Positions 15,251-22,728 of a DNA stretch of 36,415 bases are shown here, piece by piece; the first letter of the stretch is position 1; every line of letters starts with the position of its first letter. A program made the translations under genes and the position numbers. The notes beneath the pieces were generated by a model. The model saw only the letters and a program-made list of their open reading frames with translations, was not told where the DNA came from and searched no databases. The stretch covers positions 94,759 to 131,173 of the forward strand of contig JBBDHW010000027.1 of the NCBI GenBank assembly GCA_040880805.1, written 5' to 3'. This DNA comes from Acidimicrobiia bacterium (GTDB taxonomy: Bacteria > Actinomycetota > Acidimicrobiia > IMCC26256 > DASPTH01).

Positions 15251-16252
15251 TCAGCCTTCGTCCGCGGCGGCGGACGCGAACGCGGCGAGTTCGCGCGGCA
15301 CGTCGGGACCGGCGGGTGTGTAGATCACCTCGGTCGCGCCGCGGGCCTCGGCGTGCTCGAGCCGCGACCGCACGCTCGCCCGATCGCCCGTCCACCCGGT
15401 GCCGAGCACCGCGGCACCGGCGGCGTCGAGCAGCGCGCGGTCGCGCTCCGTCAGCGTGACCACATGACCTTCGTGCACCACGAGATGCCGCTGATCATCC
15501 GGCCGTTCCGCCTCGATGCCGGCGCGCCACTCCGGACCGCCGGGCATCCCCGCGAGCGCATCCGGCGCCCACTCGTACATCGCGTGGTAGCTCGTAACGA
15601 ACCACGGGCCCGCGGCGGCGCGTACGCGCTCGCTCGTCTCGTCCTCGCCGGGATCGAGCACCGTCCCGTTCACGAGCACCGCGCACGTGGCCCAGCGGGG
15701 ATCCCCCTCTCCGTCGGGCGGCATGCCCAAGAGCACCACGCCGTCGGCAATCTCGTGCGCGACCGCAAACCCCTTCGGGCCGGCGGGCGCGACGAGCAAC
15801 GGCACCTCGATCGGTGGTGTCGGTCCGAAGCCGGGCGAATAGATCAACTGGCATTCGGCGCCGTCGACTTCCACCACGTCACCCTGGAGCAAGGCCCGCA
15901 CCTTCCTCACGTACGACGAGAGGTCGGCCCAGCGCATCGCGCGCTTGCCCATCGCCAGTCGCGCGGTGAACCCGGTGCCGAACGCCACCGCCAGCCGACC
16001 GGGCGCGAGCTCCTCGATCGTCGCGATCGCCGACGCCGTGACCACCGGGTGCCGGAGGCTCGGCACCGCGACCGCGGTGCCCACCCCGATGCGCTCCGTG
16101 GCCTCGGCAACCCGCGCCAGCGCCACCCACACGTCGCCATAGAGCGCGGGTGAGTCGTACGCCCACACGCGCGTGTATCCGAGCGACTCCGCCAGCCGCG
16201 CGTAGGTCGGAAGGTCTCGGCTCGGCGGGAACCCACACGACAACGCGATCAC
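15251..16252 (-). CDS. LLM-class F420-dependent oxidoreductase
   Basis: 333-aa luciferase-like (bacterial bilin/F420) TIM-barrel enzyme. GTG 16252 is chosen because GGGAGG lies 6 nt upstream and the family N-terminus begins there (VIALSCGFPPSRDLPTYARLAESLGYTRVWAYDSP). Other family segments: RIGVGTAVAVPSLRHPVVTASAIATIEELAPGRLAVAFGTG, VPLLVAPAGPKGFAVAHEIADGVVL and GTGWTGDRASVRSRLEHAEARGATEVIYTP. Relatives use reduced F420 (some FMN) on hydride-transfer substrates. Operon with the crotonase downstream and divergent from the SDR/CoA-transferase genes, which suggests a role in the same CoA-thioester pathway. Confidence 0.88.
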   Translation of the reverse strand: MIALSCGFPPSRDLPTYARLAESLGYTRVWAYDSPALYGDVWVALARVAEATERIGVGTAVAVPSLRHPVVTASAIATIEELAPGRLAVAFGTGFTARLAMGKRAMRWADLSSYVRKVRALLQGDVVEVDGAECQLIYSPGFGPTPPIEVPLLVAPAGPKGFAVAHEIADGVVLLGMPPDGEGDPRWATCAVLVNGTVLDPGEDETSERVRAAAGPWFVTSYHAMYEWAPDALAGMPGGPEWRAGIEAERPDDQRHLVVHEGHVVTLTERDRALLDAAGAAVLGTGWTGDRASVRSRLEHAEARGATEVIYTPAGPDVPRELAAFASAAADEG

Positions 16253-16263
16253 AATCGTCCTCC

Positions 16264-16286
16264 CTGTCTCGGGCGGAGACTGTCTC
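16264..16286. promoter_or_regulatory. Candidate operator: CTGTCTC repeats around GAGAC
   Basis: In the 55-bp divergent gap, CTGTCTC occurs at 16264-16270 and again at 16280-16286. GAGAC (16276-16280) between them forms an inverted repeat with either copy, and the 11-bp palindrome GAGACTGTCTC sits at the second. It lies in the -35 region of the SDR promoter, so a bound regulator could control both directions. Confidence 0.4.
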
Positions 16287-16294
16287 ACATCTCG

Positions 16295-16300
16295 TATCGT
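16295..16300 (+). promoter_or_regulatory. -10 element of a leaderless SDR transcript
   Basis: TATCGT followed by 7 nt (CCCCACC) and ATG 16308. No Shine-Dalgarno is present, so a leaderless mRNA is likely. Confidence 0.5.
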
Positions 16301-16307
16301 CCCCACC

Positions 16308-17228
16308 ATGAGCGACGAACTTCGTTTCGACGACCGGGTCGCGATCGTCACCGGAGCGGGCGGCGGCCTCGGGCGCGCGCACGCCATACTGCTCGCGGCC
16401 CGCGGCGCACGCGTCGTGGTCAACGACCTCGGCGGATCGCGTGACGGCCTGGGCGACGGAAGCAGCACGATGGCCGACGCGGTTGTCGCCGAGATCACCG
16501 AAGCCGATGGCACAGCGATCGCCAACGCCGACAGCGTCGCCACTCGCGAAGGCGGCGACGCGCTCGTCGCGCAGGCGCTGGACACCTGGGGGCGCGTCGA
16601 CATCGTGGTGAACAACGCGGGCATCACGGGCCAGGGAAACTTCGCCGAGCCGGAGTCGTACCAGCGCGTGTACGCGACGCATCTCATCGGAACCGTCAAC
16701 GTGCTGCGCGCGGCATGGCCCCACTTCGTGGAGCGCGACTACGGGCGCGTGGTGAACACCACCTCGGGATCGGTGTTCGGCGCGGCGGGAAGCGGCGACT
16801 ACGCCGCGGCCAAGGGTGGGGTCTTCGCCCTCAGCCGCAACCTCGCGCAGGACCACGAGGGCACCAACATCAAGGTGAACGCGATCATGCCGATGGCGTT
16901 CACGCGCATGACCGCCGCCATTCCCCATCCGCCGACGGTCGAATGGTTGGAGAAGTGGTTCGCGCCCGAGAAGGTCTCGCCGTTCGTCGCGTACCTCTGT
17001 CACGAGAGCGTGCCGTGCACCGGCGAGACGTTCACGGTGGGAGGCGGGCGCGCCGCGCACGTCGTGTTCGCGCACACGAACGGCTATTTCGACCTGGACG
17101 CGAGCCCCGAGTCGTACCGCGATCACTTCGAAGAGGTGATGGCCGACGACGACCCGCGCGACACCAGCGGCTTCGCCGAGTTCGCGCGTTACGCCACGCT
17201 GCTCCCCGACCCGGGACCGTTCGCTTGA
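16308..17228 (+). CDS. SDR-family 3-hydroxyacyl-CoA dehydrogenase-like enzyme (MFE-2 type)
   Basis: 306-aa classical short-chain dehydrogenase. Nucleotide site TGAGGGLG (15-22), VVNDLGG (37-43, the signature of the MFE-2/17beta-HSD4 dehydrogenase branch), NNAG (102-105), active-site Y165-AAA-K169 with S153 or T152 as the third residue, and a C-terminal extension of about 60 aa beyond the Rossmann core. Likely oxidises a 3-hydroxyacyl-CoA (or steroid-like alcohol) with NAD(P). Its TGA stop overlaps the TTG start of the CoA-transferase gene (TTGA), so the two are translationally coupled. Confidence 0.9.
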   Translation: MSDELRFDDRVAIVTGAGGGLGRAHAILLAARGARVVVNDLGGSRDGLGDGSSTMADAVVAEITEADGTAIANADSVATREGGDALVAQALDTWGRVDIVVNNAGITGQGNFAEPESYQRVYATHLIGTVNVLRAAWPHFVERDYGRVVNTTSGSVFGAAGSGDYAAAKGGVFALSRNLAQDHEGTNIKVNAIMPMAFTRMTAAIPHPPTVEWLEKWFAPEKVSPFVAYLCHESVPCTGETFTVGGGRAAHVVFAHTNGYFDLDASPESYRDHFEEVMADDDPRDTSGFAEFARYATLLPDPGPFA

Positions 17229-19603
17229 CCGATCAGATCACGGGCGGACCTCTCTCGCACCTGCGCGCCATCGACTTCAGCACGGGGATCCCGGGCGCGT
17301 ACTGCACGAAGCTGCTCACCGACGCGGGCGTCGACGTGATCAAGGTCGAACCGCCGGGTGGTGACCCGCTGCGCACCTACCAAGCATCGGGCGCCGCTAC
17401 CACCCTCGAAGTAGGCGGGCCGCTCTTCCGGTACCTGAACGCGGGCAAGCGCTCGGTGGTCGGCGAGCCGGGCGACGCGCACGTCGAAGCACTGCTGGCC
17501 GGCGCCGACATCGTCGTCGAGAGCTTCGGCCCCGACCGCTTCGACGTCGACGGCGTGCGCGCGCGCCACCCCCACCTCGTCGTGCTCTCCATCTCGCCCT
17601 TCGGTGCGGGCGGTCCCCTCTCCGACCGCCCCGCCACCGACTTCATCGTGCAGGCGGAATCGGGCACGGTGCTCTTCCGCGGCAAGACGTCGCGCGAGCC
17701 GGTGCAGGCCGGGGGCCGGCTCGCCGAGTACGTGGGCGGGCTCTACGGCGCACCCGCCGTGGTCGTCGCGACCGCACGGGCGCGGCGCACCGGCGTGGGC
17801 GAGCACATCGACCTCTCGCTCGCCGAAGCCATGGCGATCGCGGGGTCGGTGTTCGGCGACCTCGCGCACCACTGCATGGGGCGGCCCGAGCCCACTGGCC
17901 CGTCGCGCAGCGTCGAGACGCCGTCGATCGAACGCGCCGCCGACGGCTTCGTCGGCTTCAACACCAACACCGCCACGCAGTTCCAGAACTTCCTCGTGCT
18001 CATCGAACGCACCGACCTGCTCGACGATCCGAAGTTCGCCGGACTCGGCGGCAGGTACATGAACATGGTCGAGTGGCAGGAGATCGTCGACGGGTTCATG
18101 CCGTATCACCCCGTCGAAGAGATCGTCGAGACCGCGGCCGCGCTGCGCATCCCGGTGTCACCCGTGTACGACGGCGAGACGATCCGCACGAACGAGCACG
18201 TGGTCGCGCGCGGCGTGTACCTCGACGGTCCCGACGGCCTGCCGCGCCCCCGCCGCCCCTACCGCTTCGACCACGATCCGCTCCCCGAGCCGCAATCCTC
18301 AGCGCGCCTCGGCGAGTACGACGGCACCATCGAGCCCCGAAACCGCCCGCTCCCCACCGATCCGGGCGCCGACCCGACCGCGTTGCCGCTCGCGGGGCTC
18401 AAGGTGCTCGACGTCACGTCGTGGTGGGTCGGCGCGGCAGCCACGCACTTCCTCGCGTTGATGGGCGCGGAGGTGATCCACGTGGAGTCGATCACGCATC
18501 CCGACGGCATGCGCCTCACCGGCGCCGCGTTCGGACGGCCCGACTGGTGGGAGTGGGGCCACATGTTCGCGGCGGCGAACACCGACAAGCTCGACATCAC
18601 CATCGACGTGAGCGCACCCGAGGGCCGCGACCTGATGGTGCGCCTCCTCGAGTGGGCCGACGTGGTTGCCGAGAACTTCGCGCCGCGCGTCATGGAGAAC
18701 TGGAACCTCGACGCCGCCGAGGTGCTCGCGATCAACCCGAAGATCGTCTACCTGCGGATGCCGGGCATGGGCCTCGCGGGTCCGTGGCGCGACCGCGTCG
18801 CGTTCGCGCAGACGATGGAGCAGATGAGCGGCCAGGCGTGGATCACCGGCTTCCCCGACGACATTCCGCTCATCCCCCGCGGCCCCGCAGATCCCACCGC
18901 CGGTCTGCACGGCGCGTTCGCCATCCTCACCGCGCTCACGCAGCGCGACCGCACCGGCAAGGGCGTGTGCATCGAGGCACCGATGATCGAGGCCGTGATC
19001 AACGTCACCGCGGAACCGGTGCTCGAGTTCGCCGCGAGCGGCCACAAGATGATGCGCATGGGGAACCGCTCGCCCCATGCCGCGCCCCAGGGCCTCTACG
19101 CGTGCCCGGGCAGCGAGCAGTGGCTCGCGATCAGCGTCGCGACCGACGACCAGTGGCGCGGCCTACGCCGCGCCCTCGGCGACCCGCAGTGGGCCACCGA
19201 TCCCGCGCTCGGCACGCACGAGGGCCGGTCTGCGCAGCACGACCTCCTCGACAATCAGCTCGCCGAGTGGGCGGCCGCCCACGAGCTCGACGACGCGGTG
19301 GAGCTCCTCGTCGCGCACCGCGTGCCCGCGGCGAAGGGACGCGATCCGCGCGTGCTGAGCCGGCATCCGCAGTTCGTCGCGCGCGGCTTCTACGAAGAGA
19401 TGGACCACCGGTCACTCGGGCGGTACCCGTCGCCGGGCTTCCCATTCCGGTTCGCGAGCGTCGACCACTGGCTCCACACGGCGGCGCCGCTGCTCGGCGA
19501 GCACAACCACGACGTGCTTACGCGCATCCTCGGTCTGTCCGACGACGACGTCGCCGCGCTCGAAGAAGCAGAGGTGATCGGGAACCGCCCGAAAGGCCTG
19601 TAG
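17225..19603 (+). CDS. Fused double-domain class III CoA-transferase (CaiB/BaiF)
   Basis: 792 aa, made of two consecutive CaiB/BaiF domains (about 10-375 and 385-790), each about the size of a normal family monomer. Each half has the start motif (LRAIDFSTGIPGAYCTKLLTDAGVDVIKVE; LKVLDVTSWWVGAAATHFLALMGAEVIHVE). The Asp that forms the aspartyl-CoA anhydride in formyl-CoA transferase (Asp169) aligns with E168 in the first half (LAEYVGGLYGAP) and D556 in the second (ADPTAGLHGAFAI). So only the second half keeps the canonical catalytic residue. Class III enzymes work as interlocked dimers, and the fusion may mimic one. It moves CoA onto an unknown acid, likely the substrate of the adjacent SDR, crotonase and oxidoreductase. 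Confidence 0.92.
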   Translation: MTDQITGGPLSHLRAIDFSTGIPGAYCTKLLTDAGVDVIKVEPPGGDPLRTYQASGAATTLEVGGPLFRYLNAGKRSVVGEPGDAHVEALLAGADIVVESFGPDRFDVDGVRARHPHLVVLSISPFGAGGPLSDRPATDFIVQAESGTVLFRGKTSREPVQAGGRLAEYVGGLYGAPAVVVATARARRTGVGEHIDLSLAEAMAIAGSVFGDLAHHCMGRPEPTGPSRSVETPSIERAADGFVGFNTNTATQFQNFLVLIERTDLLDDPKFAGLGGRYMNMVEWQEIVDGFMPYHPVEEIVETAAALRIPVSPVYDGETIRTNEHVVARGVYLDGPDGLPRPRRPYRFDHDPLPEPQSSARLGEYDGTIEPRNRPLPTDPGADPTALPLAGLKVLDVTSWWVGAAATHFLALMGAEVIHVESITHPDGMRLTGAAFGRPDWWEWGHMFAAANTDKLDITIDVSAPEGRDLMVRLLEWADVVAENFAPRVMENWNLDAAEVLAINPKIVYLRMPGMGLAGPWRDRVAFAQTMEQMSGQAWITGFPDDIPLIPRGPADPTAGLHGAFAILTALTQRDRTGKGVCIEAPMIEAVINVTAEPVLEFAASGHKMMRMGNRSPHAAPQGLYACPGSEQWLAISVATDDQWRGLRRALGDPQWATDPALGTHEGRSAQHDLLDNQLAEWAAAHELDDAVELLVAHRVPAAKGRDPRVLSRHPQFVARGFYEEMDHRSLGRYPSPGFPFRFASVDHWLHTAAPLLGEHNHDVLTRILGLSDDDVAALEEAEVIGNRPKGL

Positions 19604-19606
19604 GTT
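19601..19606 (+). promoter_or_regulatory. -10-like TAGGTT embedding the CoA-transferase stop
   Basis: The TAG stop is the first half of TAGGTT. 8 nt later a GTG (19615) opens a 7-codon ORF (MTEEGMR) whose TGA overlaps the sulfotransferase ATG as ATGA. Possible internal promoter with a coupled leader peptide. Confidence 0.3.
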
Positions 19607-19634
19607 CCTGGCTCGTGACGGAGGAAGGGATGCG

Positions 19635-20279
19635 ATGAGCGTGGAGCTACGAGTCGTCGGCGCCGGTGTGGGCCGCACGGGTACGGAGTCGTTGAAACTT
19701 GGCCTGGAACAGTTGCTCGGCGGTCGCTGCTACCACATGCTCGAGCTCATCGCGAACCCCGACGGCTTTCGCCACTGGGTACGCGCAGCCCAAGACGACA
19801 TGCCCGACTGGGACAAGGTGTTCGACGGATACGTTGCGGCCGTCGACTGGCCGGCTGCCGCGTTCTGGCCCGAGATCAGCGCCGCCTACCCCGATGCGCT
19901 CGTGCTGCTCTCTGTCCGGAACAGCGCCGAGGAGTGGTACCGCAGCGCCAGCCAGACCATCTTCTCGATCCCACCCGACAAGATGCCGGGCGACAACGCC
20001 TTTGGCGCGGCATTCTTCGCGATGATGGCGAAGCGCTTCACCGCCGATCTCGGGGACGAGGTGAAGGCGATGGCCGCCTACGAGGCTCACAACCAGCGGG
20101 TACGCGACACGGTCCCTCCCGACCGGCTCCTCGAGTGGCGCCCCGGTGACGGCTGGGGCCCGATCTGCGCCGCGCTCGATATCGCAGAGCCCGACGAGCC
20201 GTTCCCGCACGTCAACACGACAGAGATGTTCCAAGCCCGCATACGCGAGGGATTCGGTTCGCCGTCCCGCTCGGAGTGA
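19635..20279 (+). CDS. Sulfotransferase family protein (P-loop)
   Basis: 214-aa protein of the sulfotransferase P-loop fold. The 5'-phosphosulfate loop is VVGAGVGRTGTESLKLGLEQL (the GRTGT core at 13-17). The 3'-phosphate region is LVLLSVRNSAEEWYRSASQTI. The end EWRPGDGWGPICAALDIAEPDEPFPHVN is typical of the sulfotransferase_4-like group, often annotated only as sulfotransferase family. A true PAPS-dependent activity is not proven. ATG 19635 is preceded by GAGGAAGGG. It lies 31 bp after the CoA-transferase and may be co-transcribed; it could modify or release the sulfated form of the pathway substrate (inference). Confidence 0.85.
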   Translation: MSVELRVVGAGVGRTGTESLKLGLEQLLGGRCYHMLELIANPDGFRHWVRAAQDDMPDWDKVFDGYVAAVDWPAAAFWPEISAAYPDALVLLSVRNSAEEWYRSASQTIFSIPPDKMPGDNAFGAAFFAMMAKRFTADLGDEVKAMAAYEAHNQRVRDTVPPDRLLEWRPGDGWGPICAALDIAEPDEPFPHVNTTEMFQARIREGFGSPSRSE

Positions 20280-20290
20280 GCGACGAATGA

Positions 20291-20488
20291 TCAGGTGCGG
20301 TCGGCGTCCTGGGGAGTAGCGGTGGGGTCGGACGACGGCCAGACCGCGCTCGCTTCCCGGGGGCCCTCGGGGATCCCGCCCTCTTGTATGCCGTGCCGCT
20401 TCGCGCGCTTGGCGGCCTGCTTTTCCTGGCGCGCGCGCTCACGCTGGAGCTTTCCGAATGAGGTGCGTTGACGTCCGCGACCTGACAT
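20291..20488 (-). CDS. Small basic conserved protein
   Basis: 65 aa with AGGAGG before ATG 20488. The first 35 residues are strongly basic and helical (SGRGRQRTSFGKLQRERARQ then EKQAAKRAKR); the remainder is acidic/Pro-rich and probably disordered. Similar short Lys/Arg-rich proteins often occur beside cold-shock genes in bacteria. Possibly RNA- or ribosome-associated; function not established. Confidence 0.65.
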   Translation of the reverse strand: MSGRGRQRTSFGKLQRERARQEKQAAKRAKRHGIQEGGIPEGPREASAVWPSSDPTATPQDADRT

Positions 20489-20529
20489 GGGGAACCTCCT
20501 GTCGACGAGGGTGTTGGGGGAGCGAACGG

Positions 20530-20556
20530 CTGCGAGCCGGGTATCCCGGCTCGCAG
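20530..20556 (-). terminator. Strong GC hairpin downstream of cspA
   Basis: CTGCGAGCCGGG-TAT-CCCGGCTCGCAG: a perfect 12-bp stem with a 3-nt loop, starting 15 nt after the cspA stop. There is no T-tract, as is common for actinobacterial terminators. It separates cspA from the small basic gene. Confidence 0.75.
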
Positions 20557-20571
20557 TGAGCTACCCGATGG

Positions 20572-20775
20572 TTAGGCGACGGGGCGCACGTTCTGGGCTT
20601 CCTCGCCCTTTCGGCCGGGGGCGACGTCGAACTCGACGCGCTCGCCCTCGGTGAGGGTCTTGTAGCCGTTGCCCTGAATCGCGGAGAAGTGGACGAATAC
20701 GTCCTCGCCGCCTTCACGGGCGATAAAGCCGTAGCCCTTCTCGCTGTTGAACCACTTCACGGTGCCTTGTGTCAT
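20572..20775 (-). CDS. cspA: Cold-shock protein (CspA family)
   Basis: 67-aa single cold-shock domain, full length. RNP1 KGYGFIAR (14-21) and RNP2 DVFVHFSAI (26-34) are intact, and the start [18 protein letters not shown] is canonical. Binds single-stranded RNA/DNA and melts secondary structure. GGAG lies 7 nt before ATG 20775. Transcribed with a long leader and closed by a strong hairpin. Which paralogue this is cannot be told from sequence alone. Confidence 0.96.
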   Translation of the reverse strand: MTQGTVKWFNSEKGYGFIAREGGEDVFVHFSAIQGNGYKTLTEGERVEFDVAPGRKGEEAQNVRPVA

Positions 20776-20942
20776 TTCTTGCTCCTGTTACGGGCCGCCC
20801 GAAACACGCGGATTGGTCTCACAGGGTGAAGAGAATCCCCGGGACGCTTGCCCGCAGTGCGGAGCGACAGAGAAGAACTCGCCAAGCCGTGATTTGCCAC
20901 GCGTCGCGATCACGCGACCGATTGCTGAAGACACCAAGAATA
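20776..20942 (-). promoter_or_regulatory. cspA promoter and long 5' leader
   Basis: On the minus strand TATTCT (20942 to 20937) is a good -10. Transcription from about 20930 would give a leader of about 155 nt before the ATG, as is usual for cold-shock genes whose leaders act as thermosensors. A bulged stem (GGATTCTC with GAGA...ATCC) can form in the leader at about 20811-20840. No box homologous to the E. coli cold-box was identified. Confidence 0.5.
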
Positions 20943-20996
20943 GCAGCCGGGGTCCCGAACCGGTGGATCAGCCCTTGGTCCGGTGCTCCGGTCCTG

Positions 20997-21827
20997 TCAT
21001 CCGCTGCTGAGATGCGACAGGAGCAGCTCGTTGAGGCGGTCGGCGGCTTCCTCGGGGACCCAGTGGCTCACGCCCTCGATCACCTCGAACCGGTACGGAC
21101 CGTCGACGTGCGCCTCCGTCCCAACGGCTGCTTCCCGGCCGAGCGCGATGTCGTCGGTGGACCACACGTACATCGTGGGCACCGTCACGGGCCCCATGTC
21201 GGCGCGGAAGTCGTTGGCGCGATACCAGTTGAGGCCGCCCGTGAGCGCACCCGGCTCGAGGAACACGCGCACGTACTCGGCGGCCGCGTCGGCGTCGTGC
21301 AGGCCGCTCCCCTCGTACAGCGAGCGCAGCCACGCCGCGTCGTTGTCGAGGAAGAGGGCTTCCGCGCTCGGATCGCGGAACGTGAGCATGTAGGCCGATT
21401 TCTCCTGTTGCTCACCGTGCGCGATCGACTGCGCGAACGGTGCGGGGTGGGGCGTGGACACGACCGTGAGGGTGCGGAGGCGGTCGCCGTGACGGCCGGC
21501 GACGTACCACGCGACCGCGCCGCCCCAGTCGTGGCCAACGAGATGGAAGCGGTCGACGCCCAGCGCGTCGACGAACCCGATCGCGTCGGCCACGAGCTCG
21601 TCGATCCGGTACGCGTCGACGCTCTCGGGGCGCGCGCCGCTCGCGTAGCCGCGCTGGTCGGGCGCGACCGCGCGGTACCCCGCGGCCGCGAGCGCGGGGA
21701 GCTGCTTGCGCCATTCGTACGACGTCTCGGGGAAGCCGTGCAGTAAGAGGACCAGCTCGCCGTCGGGCGGGCCGTCGGCGCGCGCGGAGAAGGTGTACTC
21801 CCCCACCGTGAGATCGAGTGTGTCCAT
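20997..21827 (-). CDS. Alpha/beta hydrolase, epoxide hydrolase-like
   Basis: 276 aa. HGFPE (30-34) is the oxyanion motif of epoxide hydrolases. The nucleophile is Asp (D100 in LVGHDWGG), the general acid region is STDDIAL (D225/D226) and the catalytic His is H255 (GVSHWVPEEAAD). An Asp nucleophile rules out ordinary esterase or lipase chemistry and leaves epoxide hydrolase or haloalkane dehalogenase; HGFPE and the length favour the former. It begins 3 bp after the stop of the exonuclease gene and is probably in the same transcript. Confidence 0.88.
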   Translation of the reverse strand: MDTLDLTVGEYTFSARADGPPDGELVLLLHGFPETSYEWRKQLPALAAAGYRAVAPDQRGYASGARPESVDAYRIDELVADAIGFVDALGVDRFHLVGHDWGGAVAWYVAGRHGDRLRTLTVVSTPHPAPFAQSIAHGEQQEKSAYMLTFRDPSAEALFLDNDAAWLRSLYEGSGLHDADAAAEYVRVFLEPGALTGGLNWYRANDFRADMGPVTVPTMYVWSTDDIALGREAAVGTEAHVDGPYRFEVIEGVSHWVPEEAADRLNELLLSHLSSG

Positions 21828-21830
21828 CGG

Positions 21831-22709
21831 TTATGCCCTCTTCTCTTCGAGTTGGGTGGCGCGACGGTAGAGATGCTCGGCGCCGAGTCGGCGGGCCCAA
21901 TCCTCGAAGTCCGGGGTGGGAGCTCGCCACTCCCAGTCGTCCACCGTGCCGACGTCACCGTTCGTGCGCAACGTGGCGAGGTCGAGGAACAACGTCGCGG
22001 CGTCGCGCGCTGCGGCGAGCGTGGCCGCGAGCTTCGCGGCGCCCCGCACCTCCACGTCCCACTGGCGCGCGTCGTCGGGGATCGCGTCGAGGTGCTCGTA
22101 CCGAGCGAGCACGATCGCGGTGGACTTGGCGCCCCAACCCGGGAGGCCGGGGAACCCGTCGGCCGAGTCACCCACCAGCGCGAGGTAGTCGGGAATGGAG
22201 CGCGGTCCCACGCCGAACTTGGCGCGCACACCCGCTTCGTCGATAACGGTGTTGTCGCGGCGTCGGTCGACCTGCACCACGAGCGGGTCCTCCACGCACT
22301 GCCCGAGATCCTTGTCGGGGGTGCAGATCAGGACGCGCCCCACCCGCGGATCATCGCGGGCGACGGCTGCCGCCGACGCCATGCCGTCGTCGGCCTCGAG
22401 TTCCACCATCGGCCACACGGCCACGCCGAGCGCGCCGAGGGCGTCCTCGAGCAGCGGGAACTGCGTGAGCAGCTCGGGCGGGACGCCGGCGCTCGTCTTG
22501 TAGCCGGCCCAGAGGTCGTTGCGGAACGACTCGATCACGTGGTCGGTGGCCACGCCCACGTGCGTCGCGCCCTGCTCGAGCATCGCGAGCATCGATCCCA
22601 CCACCCCGCGGACGGCTGCGACCTCGATGCCGTCGTCGTCGGGGTGCGAAGGCACCCCGAAGTGATGGCGGAACAGCTCGTAGGTTCCGTCGACCAGGTG
22701 GACCTCCAC
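21831..22709 (-). CDS. 5'-3' exonuclease (PolA N-domain/FEN-like)
   Basis: 292 aa, stand-alone flap-exonuclease-type nuclease. Seen: VHLVDGTYELFRHHFG (D7 metal ligand), ATDHVIESFRNDLWAGYK, the Asp-rich ELEADDGMASAA, CTPDKDLGQCV, and the helix-hairpin-helix segment LVGDSADGFPGLPGWGAKSTA. Metal-binding acidic residues appear intact. Likely processes RNA primers or flaps. GTG 22709 is chosen because the promoter geometry and homology both start there; the frame extends further but only as antisense. Divergent from the desaturase with a 19-bp gap. Confidence 0.9.
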   Translation of the reverse strand: MEVHLVDGTYELFRHHFGVPSHPDDDGIEVAAVRGVVGSMLAMLEQGATHVGVATDHVIESFRNDLWAGYKTSAGVPPELLTQFPLLEDALGALGVAVWPMVELEADDGMASAAAVARDDPRVGRVLICTPDKDLGQCVEDPLVVQVDRRRDNTVIDEAGVRAKFGVGPRSIPDYLALVGDSADGFPGLPGWGAKSTAIVLARYEHLDAIPDDARQWDVEVRGAAKLAATLAAARDAATLFLDLATLRTNGDVGTVDDWEWRAPTPDFEDWARRLGAEHLYRRATQLEEKRA

Positions 22710-22715
22710 GGGGAG

Positions 22716-22722
22716 TACGGTA
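22716..22722. promoter_or_regulatory. Symmetric bidirectional -10 serving two leaderless genes
   Basis: The palindrome CGGTACCG (22718-22725) contributes to TACGGT on the plus strand (22716-22721) and TACCGT on the minus strand (22722 to 22717). Each is followed by exactly 7 nt and a GTG: 22729 on plus and 22709 on minus. The gap between the start codons is 19 bp. No Shine-Dalgarno fits on either side. Confidence 0.65.
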
Positions 22723-22728
22723 CCGAGC

